Below are positions 8,301 to 12,728 of a DNA stretch of 12,728 bases, one piece after another. The notes beneath the pieces are model-generated. The model saw nothing but the letters and a program-made list of their open reading frames with translations, ran no database searches and had not been told where the DNA came from. The position numbers were made by a program, and so were the translations under genes. Within the stretch, counting starts at the first letter, position 1. Each line of letters opens with the position of its first letter. This DNA is from DTSX01 sp964633465 (GTDB taxonomy: Bacteria > Pseudomonadota > Gammaproteobacteria > Steroidobacterales > UBA11654): NCBI GenBank assembly GCA_964633465.1, contig CAZWGB010000038.1, forward strand, positions 1-12,728. Direction: 5' to 3'.

Positions 8301-9447
8301 GCATCATTCGATATATCTCTATCAATGCCTCTAGCTTTGAAGATGATGGGTCAATCCTGAGAGAGTTTGAGATGTAGGAGCCATGATCTAAATCATTGAT
8401 ATAGATAGTTTCTATTTCTTTGATGCCACTCTTAATCAGTAATTCTATTTTCTCAATTGTGAGTATTTCATTTGCAGATGCCAAAAGCTCGCCTGTCTCT
8501 TGATCAATGACATCGTGGGAAATTATTTTATCTTGTAGTTGTTCAGCTGTGACTGCTAATTGAGCACTTTTTCCCTTGTGACTTTTAAGTTGTTTTAAAT
8601 GTCCAGCATTAATCATATTTCCTTTACCAATGATCAGTTTCCGCCCCACTTTAATGTCAAAATCCGAAACTGTTCCTTTTAGATGATCTGGATTTATCTT
8701 CAGTTTAATGTCGTTTTTTGAGAGGGTATATTTATCCTTTTCGAAGAAAGTATCCAGTATCTCCTCATTCGAAAAATCTAATGCATGGAGCATGATAGTC
8801 ACAGGTATCTTTCTGCGACGATCAATCCTTGCAAAAATTGCATCCTTAGCATCAAATTCAAAATCCAACCATGAACCTCTATAGGGAATGACCCGAGCTG
8901 AAAAAAGAAGTTTTCCAGAACTTGCGGCTCCTTTGTCATGATCAAAGAATACACCTGGAGATCTATGCAACTGAGATACAATTACTCTGTCTGTTCCATT
9001 GATTACAAAAGTTCCATGTTCAGTCATTAATGGAATTTCACCGAAATAAACATCCGTAGTATCTCCGGATTCTTTTATGTTTTTAACTTCCTTAACGGTC
9101 TCTTTGTTGGTCTCCTTGTTATAAGTTATCAACTTGGTTTTAACTCTTAAAGGAGCTGCGTAGGATAATCCTCTCAGTTGGCATTCTCTGACACTAAACA
9201 CTGGCTCTTCTAGTCTATAGCTCACATATTCCAAGCGTGCATTCTTTGAAAAACTTTCAATAGGAAATAATGTGTTAAAAGCCGCTTCTAGACCGGTATT
9301 CGCTCTTTTGTCTGGATCAATATCTTTTTGCAAAAAAACATCGTATGAGTCGATCTGAATTGAAAGTAAATTTGGGACATCAAGCGCAGATGATTGCTTT
9401 CCAAAATCCTTACGAAGTCGTTTTTTTTCAGTAAATGAATATGCCAT
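5332..9447 (-). CDS. rpoB: DNA-directed RNA polymerase subunit beta
   Basis: RpoB is the second-largest RNA polymerase subunit and the target of rifampicin. The product has 1371 residues (E. coli 1342). It starts [17 protein letters not shown], close to the E. coli N terminus. The rifampicin pocket lies at 519-550 (DNA 7798-7893). Residues matching E. coli Q513, D516, H526, R529, S531 and L533 are unchanged, so no common resistance change is seen; E. coli T525 is alanine here (A537). Other landmarks are [10 protein letters not shown] (818-827), the catalytic-side [12 protein letters not shown] (1084-1095), and [20 protein letters not shown] (1261-1280). The two proteobacterial inserts are present, about 235-350 and 955-1060; the second is lysine- and glutamate-rich, probably a coiled coil. 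It follows rplL after 98 nt and has no clear ribosome-binding sequence; the start is fixed by the conserved N terminus. Confidence 0.99.
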   Translation of the reverse strand: [1371 protein letters not shown]

Positions 9448-9469
9448 ATTGTTTGCTTAAATAATAATT

Positions 9470-9504
9470 ACACAGCAGTAGACCTACCCATCTACTGAGT
9501 GTGT
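9470..9504 (-). promoter_or_regulatory. Hairpin between rplL and rpoB (possible attenuator or RNA-processing site)
   Basis: The transcript can fold as ACACA, CT bulge, CAGTAGA, 8-nt loop, TCTACTG, C, TGTGT: a perfect 7-bp inner stem and a 5-bp outer stem separated by a 2x1 internal loop. The sequence after it (AATTATTATTT) is AU-rich but not a U run, so a full intrinsic terminator is unlikely. E. coli has a partial terminator and an RNase III site in its longer rplL-rpoB spacer, which set the lower level of rpoBC relative to L7/L12. This hairpin stands in the same place and may serve the same end. The fold is seen in the sequence; the role is inferred. Confidence 0.6.
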
Positions 9505-9545
9505 TTTTGTGTTACCTAAAGTAAATGATGAGCTCTCAGTTAAAG

Positions 9546-9947
9546 TTACTTCAGCTCGACAACAGCACCTGAATCTTCTAGCTGTTTTGTCATTTCTTCC
9601 ACTTCTTTTTTGGATATCGCCTCTTTTATTGTTGATGGTGCCTTTTCCACCATGTCCTTGGCATCCTTAAGACCAAGGCCAGTAATAGCCCGAACAACTT
9701 TAATGACAGCAATCTTGTTGTCACCAAAACTTTTTAATATAAGGTCAAATTCAGTCTGTTCTTCTTCTTTGTCTGATGGCTCTGCTCCATTACCAGTTGT
9801 AGCAACTGCTGCAACTGCTGTAGGCGCTGATGCACTAACATCAAATTTCTCTTCCATTTCGGAAATCAATTCCACCAGATCCATAACGGACATTTTTGAA
9901 ATCGCTTCCAAAACTTCCTCTTTTGATTTTATGCTAGCTTTAGCCAT
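9546..9947 (-). CDS. rplL: 50S ribosomal protein L7/L12
   Basis: L7/L12 forms the dimers on the 50S stalk that recruit and activate translational GTPases such as EF-G and EF-Tu. The 133-residue product has an N-terminal dimerisation and L10-binding part (about 1-36), a flexible hinge rich in Ala, Thr and then Glu (about 37-65), and the globular C-terminal domain with NKIAVIKVVRAITGLGLKDAK (77-97), which holds the conserved K78, K83, R86 and the GLGLK turn that contacts factors. It is about 12 residues longer than the E. coli protein (121), the extra length being in the hinge. It follows rplJ after 54 nt and has the best ribosome-binding sequence in the window, as expected for the one ribosomal protein needed in several copies per ribosome. 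Confidence 0.98.
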   Translation of the reverse strand: MAKASIKSKEEVLEAISKMSVMDLVELISEMEEKFDVSASAPTAVAAVATTGNGAEPSDKEEEQTEFDLILKSFGDNKIAVIKVVRAITGLGLKDAKDMVEKAPSTIKEAISKKEVEEMTKQLEDSGAVVELK

Positions 9948-9953
9948 TACATT

Positions 9954-9959
9954 CTCCTC
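9954..9959 (-). promoter_or_regulatory. Strong Shine-Dalgarno sequence of rplL
   Basis: GAGGAG on the minus strand lies 6 nt before the rplL ATG. It is the longest anti-16S match among the gene starts here, whereas the upstream rplJ has none. This fits the need for several L7/L12 copies per L10. Confidence 0.85.
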
Positions 9960-10001
9960 AATGAGCCCAAAAGGATGGACATTTTATATAAAAAAATTCC
10001 C

Positions 10002-10532
10002 TTATGAAACCTTTTCTTTATTATCTTTGACAGCAACTGTCATTCTTGCAAATTTAGTCGGAATTTCTTTCAAAGTTCTAACTGCTTTTTCTATAGGTGT
10101 TTGCAAAAGACGAGCAATAATTTCGTGCGCCTCTTGTTGGGTTGGTAGTTTTGCAATTCTATCCAATTCAGAGGCAGGAAAAGTGTTTCCATCTATGGCT
10201 AAACCGACTGTTTTCAGTTGCTCATAGTCTTTACTGAAGTTTTTAAATAATCTTGCTGGTGAAGCTAGATCATCTCCTGAGAGTGCAATTATGATGGGTC
10301 CTTTCAAGTTCTCAGTAAGACACTCAAAATTTGTATCTAACAAGGCTCTTTTACTTAAAGTATTTTTCACTACTTTAAGGTAGACACCTGACTCCCTAGC
10401 TTTTGCGCGTAGCTCAGTAATTTCAGTAACATTAAGTCCGCTAAAATCAGCTATTGCGGCAGAAATAGATGAACTTGCTACTGCATTCAGCTCTTGGACT
10501 AGAAGTTGTTTATCTTCGATGCTTAGGGGCAT
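10002..10532 (-). CDS. rplJ: 50S ribosomal protein L10
   Basis: L10 anchors the L7/L12 dimers to the 23S rRNA GTPase centre next to L11; in E. coli the L10-L12 complex also represses translation of its own mRNA. The product has 176 residues (E. coli 165). It starts MPLSIEDKQLLVQELN, contains the rRNA-binding VYLKVVKNTL at 50-59 and ECLTENLKGP at 70-79, and ends in a long helical tail (about 132-176) that would carry the L7/L12 dimers. The start ATG at 10532-10530 matches the family N terminus. The gap to rplA is only 18 nt, is AT-only apart from one GTAC core, and holds no ribosome-binding sequence, so translation probably relies on coupling with rplA or on an open AU-rich start region. The long L10 leader found in E. 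coli and Bacillus is absent from this gap. Confidence 0.97.
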   Translation of the reverse strand: MPLSIEDKQLLVQELNAVASSSISAAIADFSGLNVTEITELRAKARESGVYLKVVKNTLSKRALLDTNFECLTENLKGPIIIALSGDDLASPARLFKNFSKDYEQLKTVGLAIDGNTFPASELDRIAKLPTQQEAHEIIARLLQTPIEKAVRTLKEIPTKFARMTVAVKDNKEKVS

Positions 10533-10550
10533 AATAAGTACTTATAAATT

Positions 10551-11240
10551 TTAGATTGTGTTGTGATCAATTGTTATTCCTGGACCCATTGTGGATGAAA
10601 CGGTTACTTTTTTAATAAATACACCTTTGGCAGAAGATGGTTGGCTTTTAACAATTTCATCCAAAAAACTCTCTAGGTTCTCTTTTATTGATTCTTCTGA
10701 AAAATCTATTTTTCCTATAGAACAGTGAACGACTCCACCTTTATCATTGCGAAATCTTACCTGACCTGTTTTGGCTTTAATTACGGCATCTTCAACATTT
10801 TTTGTGACTGTTCCGTCCTTAGGATTAGGCATCATACCTTTGGGTCCAAGTATCTGCCCTAATTGCCCTACAACTCTCATAGTATCTGGGGTTGCTATTA
10901 CTAAATCAAACTCGCTAAAACCTGATTTAATTTTCTCAGCTAAATCTTCAAAACCAACTTCGTCAGCACCAGCATTTTTTGCGGCATCTACTTGTTCATT
11001 CTGTGCAAAAACAATAACTTTCAATTTTTTTCCAGTGCCATTCGGTAAAACCATGGACCCTCTTACATTTTGTTCTGATTTTTTAGCATCAATTCCTAAG
11101 TTAACTGAGATATCAATAGTTTCATTGAATTTAGCATTGCTTGCTTTCTTCAAAAGAGATATGGCTTCCTCGAGAGGATAGTGTTTGTTGGAATCTATAG
11201 ATTCCCGATTCACAATCATCCTTTTAGATTCTTTACCCAT
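10551..11240 (-). CDS. rplA: 50S ribosomal protein L1
   Basis: L1 binds the mobile 23S rRNA stalk at the E site and helps release deacylated tRNA; in E. coli it also represses the rplK-rplA mRNA. The product has 229 residues (E. coli 234). Visible motifs are SVNLGIDAKKSEQNVRG (45-61), the L1 signature GQLGQILGPKGMMPNPKDG (125-143), and STMGPG (216-221), which includes the Thr-Met pair that contacts RNA. The ATG at 11240-11238 overlaps the end of rplK by 8 nt (ATGGGTAA), and AGAGGG lies 8 nt upstream inside rplK. The two genes are therefore almost certainly translated in a coupled way. No irregularities are seen. Confidence 0.98.
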   Translation of the reverse strand: MGKESKRMIVNRESIDSNKHYPLEEAISLLKKASNAKFNETIDISVNLGIDAKKSEQNVRGSMVLPNGTGKKLKVIVFAQNEQVDAAKNAGADEVGFEDLAEKIKSGFSEFDLVIATPDTMRVVGQLGQILGPKGMMPNPKDGTVTKNVEDAVIKAKTGQVRFRNDKGGVVHCSIGKIDFSEESIKENLESFLDEIVKSQPSSAKGVFIKKVTVSSTMGPGITIDHNTI

Positions 11241-11682
11241 CGTTTTGACCCTCTATTTCTAATCCCATACTTCTTGCTGTACCGGCTATGATTTTCATAG
11301 CTGCTTCAATCTCAATGGCATTCAGGTCAGGTTCTTTTGCTAGTGCAATTTCTTTCAATTGTTTTTGATTAATTTTTCCAACTTTTTCTATGTTTGGCTC
11401 ACCACTACCCTTGGCAATACCAGCGGCCTTTTTCAGTAAAGTTGATGCTGGTGGAGTTTTTGTAACAAATGTAAAAGTTTTATTACTATAAACACTAATA
11501 ACTACAGGAATTAAGATGCCTGGTTCTGCATCAGCTGTTTTTGCATTGAAAGCATTGCAAAACTCCATAATATTTAAGCCAACTTGGCCAAGAGCAGGGC
11601 CAACAGGTGGGCTAGGGTTTGCTTGACCTGCAGGGATTTGCAACCTCACAACATTTTCTATTTTATTCTTGTTTTTTGCCAT
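11233..11682 (-). CDS. rplK: 50S ribosomal protein L11
   Basis: L11 binds the GTPase-associated centre of 23S rRNA, next to the L10 stalk base, and is needed for RelA activation and for thiopeptide sensitivity. The product has 149 residues (E. coli 142). The N-terminal domain shows the proline-rich QANPSPPVGPALGQVGLNI (20-38), and the C-terminal rRNA-binding domain ends in KIIAGTARSMGLEIEG (129-144). The few extra C-terminal residues (QNDG) come from reading into the start of rplA, which it overlaps by 8 nt. The start ATG at 11682-11680 gives MAKNKNKIENVVRLQIPAG, matching the family after a slightly longer lysine-rich start; the ribosome-binding AAGAAG is moderate. It follows nusG after 40 nt. 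Confidence 0.98.
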   Translation of the reverse strand: MAKNKNKIENVVRLQIPAGQANPSPPVGPALGQVGLNIMEFCNAFNAKTADAEPGILIPVVISVYSNKTFTFVTKTPPASTLLKKAAGIAKGSGEPNIEKVGKINQKQLKEIALAKEPDLNAIEIEAAMKIIAGTARSMGLEIEGQNDG

Positions 11683-11708
11683 CCAATTTACTTCTTAAAA
11701 GAGTATTT

Positions 11709-11736
11709 ATTCAATTTAATTTTTAGGATTTCTCAA
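11709..11736 (-). promoter_or_regulatory. Weak candidate promoter upstream of rplK
   Basis: The minus strand reads TTGAGA (11736-11731, 5 of 6 to -35), 16 nt, then TTGAAT (11714-11709, 4 of 6 to -10). It overlaps the 3' end of nusG, and E. coli has a promoter at the same point. In AT-rich DNA a match this poor can be chance, so this is offered only as a candidate. Confidence 0.25.
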
Positions 11737-12256
11737 CCTGGTTAAAATTTAGTTCAACCGGTGTGGCTCTACCTAAAATCTGTACCGCCACAAAAAGTTT
11801 ACTTTTTTCATAATTCACTTTCTCCACAACGCCATTGAAATCATTGAAAGGACCATCTATGACTCGCACAACTTCTCCAGGTTGATAGGTTGTTTTTGGT
11901 CTGGGAGTATTAGCAGCATCTTCAGCTTTATTTAAAATAGTCATTACTTCCCTGTCAGAAATAGGAGCTGGTTTTTCGCTGTTACCCCCTACAAAGCCCA
12001 TGACATTAGGTATGGAATTTACGAAGTGCCATGTTTCATCATTTAAATTCATATTGACCAAAACATACCCAGGAAAATATTTTCTTTCGCTTGTTTTCTT
12101 TTGCCCTCCCTTCATTTCAACGATTTCTTCAGTCGGCACTACAATATCAGCAAATTGTTCTGACAAGCCCAGTTGTTTAATTCTGTCTTCTAGCATTGCC
12201 ATAACTTTTTTTTCATAATTTGAATAGACCTGCAAGACATACCACTGATATTCCAT
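11723..12256 (-). CDS. nusG: Transcription termination/antitermination factor NusG
   Basis: NusG binds RNA polymerase during elongation, suppresses pausing, and links polymerase to Rho or, through ribosomal protein S10, to the leading ribosome. The product has 177 residues (E. coli 181). The N-terminal NGN domain (about 1-115) includes WYVLQVYSNYE, VPTEEIVEMKGG and SERKYFPGYVLVNM, which bind the polymerase clamp. The KOW domain (about 123-177) includes VIDGPFNDFNGVVEKVNYEKS. In the segment that reads IFGRATPVELDF in E. coli, this protein has ILGRATPVELNF, so residue L161 replaces E. coli F165, a contact for S10 and Rho. The start is supported by AAGGA 7 nt upstream. It follows secE after 19 nt. 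Identity is secure; the effect of the L161 change is unknown. Confidence 0.98.
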   Translation of the reverse strand: MEYQWYVLQVYSNYEKKVMAMLEDRIKQLGLSEQFADIVVPTEEIVEMKGGQKKTSERKYFPGYVLVNMNLNDETWHFVNSIPNVMGFVGGNSEKPAPISDREVMTILNKAEDAANTPRPKTTYQPGEVVRVIDGPFNDFNGVVEKVNYEKSKLFVAVQILGRATPVELNFNQVEKS

Positions 12257-12275
12257 AAATTTTTCCTTCTAACTT

Positions 12276-12647
12276 CTAGGAAGTAATTGTGTTTGTAAGA
12301 AACAGTAGCAAGAAATCAAGCAGCCAAAAGAATATACCCATTATCAAAACAAACACAAAAACCGTTAGTGTAGTCTGGAATGTTTCCTGTTTCGTTGGCC
12401 ATATAACTTTTTTAATCTCAACCCTTGATCCTTGGAAGAATTCCCACAGTGTTTTACCTCTTTGTGTCTGGAAAAAAATTATAAGAGATACAACAACCGA
12501 TGCTAAAACCATTAATACCCTGAAGAGTATCGATACCTGAACTAAATAGTAATAGGAAAAGATGCCTACTAAAAGAATCAGAACCGATCCTAAAAGTTTA
12601 AGCGTATCAAGCAAACTTGATTGTTCTTGTCCTACATTATCATTCAT
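12276..12647 (-). CDS. secE: Protein translocase subunit SecE
   Basis: SecE clamps the two halves of the SecY channel in the inner membrane, and SecYEG carries out protein export and membrane insertion. The 123-residue product has three hydrophobic segments, about 16-35, 40-60 and 94-118. The conserved cytoplasmic amphipathic stretch EIKKVIWPTKQETFQTT (77-93) comes just before the last segment. The three-segment form is typical of gammaproteobacteria such as E. coli (127 residues); many other bacteria have only the last segment. The start ATG at 12647-12645 is supported by GGGA 8 nt upstream. The stop is TAG, the only one in the window. It is joined to nusG by 19 nt and preceded by tRNA-Trp by 28 nt, a common arrangement. 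Confidence 0.96.
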   Translation of the reverse strand: MNDNVGQEQSSLLDTLKLLGSVLILLVGIFSYYYLVQVSILFRVLMVLASVVVSLIIFFQTQRGKTLWEFFQGSRVEIKKVIWPTKQETFQTTLTVFVFVLIMGIFFWLLDFLLLFLTNTITS

Positions 12648-12675
12648 AACATTAATCCCAATTGGCCTTTAGCTC

Positions 12676-12728
12676 TGGCAGGCCAGGAGGGACTTGAACC
12701 CCCAACCTGCGGTTTTGGAGACCGCCGC
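12676..12728 (-). tRNA. tRNA-Trp (anticodon CCA), 3' part only
   Basis: The minus strand reads an anticodon stem GCGGT/ACCGC around the loop CTCCAAA, with anticodon CCA at 12718-12716. A 5-nt variable loop follows, then the T arm GGGGG-TTCAAGT-CCCTC (one G-U pair), the acceptor strand CTGGCCT, discriminator G and an encoded CCA end. The acceptor 5' strand and nearly all of the D arm lie beyond the window. The gene is much more GC-rich than its surroundings, as usual for a tRNA in AT-rich DNA. No terminator is visible in the 28 nt to secE, so the tRNA is probably cut from a joint transcript with secE-nusG. Pseudomonas also has tRNA-Trp just ahead of secE. Confidence 0.95.

Noticed and set aside
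9984..10002. Seven U residues just after the rplJ stop codon, as a possible terminator before rplL
   Set aside because: No GC-containing stem precedes the run; the best pairing is a few weak G-U and A-U pairs. Termination here would also cut off rplL, which is needed most.
9610..10227. A 205-codon open frame on the plus strand opposite rplL and rplJ
   Set aside because: It is antisense to two secure ribosomal protein genes, resembles no family I know, and has no clear start site; long antisense frames are common opposite conserved genes.
10771..11181. A 136-codon plus-strand open frame opposite rplA
   Set aside because: It lies wholly within the L1 gene on the other strand and looks like a reading shadow.
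12645..12652. A two-codon frame ATG-TTA-TGA whose stop overlaps the secE start codon
   Set aside because: It is too short to judge, has no better ribosome-binding spacing than secE itself, and is expected by chance in AT-rich DNA.

Overview
The window is a slice of bacterial core-gene chromosome. Every gene is read from the minus strand. In transcription order (right to left) they are: tRNA-Trp (3' part only), secE, nusG, rplK, rplA, rplJ, rplL, rpoB, rpoC, rpsL, rpsG and the first 54 codons of fusA. All intact reading frames have the lengths expected of their families, and I see no frameshifts, mobile elements, CRISPR repeats or unrecognised genes. The longest stretch without a gene is 98 nt (rplL to rpoB).

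The proteins point to a gammaproteobacterium. SecE has the three-membrane-segment form. RpoB and RpoC carry the lineage inserts known from E. coli, including the large insert in the RpoC trigger loop, and NusG is close to the E. coli protein throughout. The DNA is AT-rich (sampled lines run about 32 to 47 % GC, mostly in the 30s) and the gaps between genes are very short (mostly 2 to 54 nt). This suggests a streamlined, AT-rich, possibly marine gammaproteobacterium, for example of the SAR86 type. That placement is inference from style and remembered family features, not a phylogeny.

Region by region: 12676-12728 is the 3' part of tRNA-Trp, 28 nt ahead of secE. 12276-12647 and 11723-12256 are secE and nusG (protein export and transcription elongation). 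9546-11682 holds the four 50S stalk and L1-region proteins L11, L1, L10 and L7/L12. 1129-9447 holds the two large RNA polymerase subunits. 1-1056 begins the str operon (S12, S7, EF-G), which has its own near-consensus promoter at 1088-1115. The cluster thus joins what E. coli keeps as two separate loci (secE-nusG-rplKAJL-rpoBC and str) into one run, an arrangement also known in Pseudomonas and many other bacteria.

Together the genes supply the transcription machine, its elongation factor that can link it to the ribosome, and the factor-binding stalk and decoding-centre proteins of the ribosome. I found no undescribed biological system. The points worth a second look are regulatory: the gaps that carry the L10 and S7 feedback operators in E. 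coli have shrunk to 18 and 2 nt, a hairpin lies between rplL and rpoB, and NusG has leucine where E. coli has the S10/Rho-contact phenylalanine F165.
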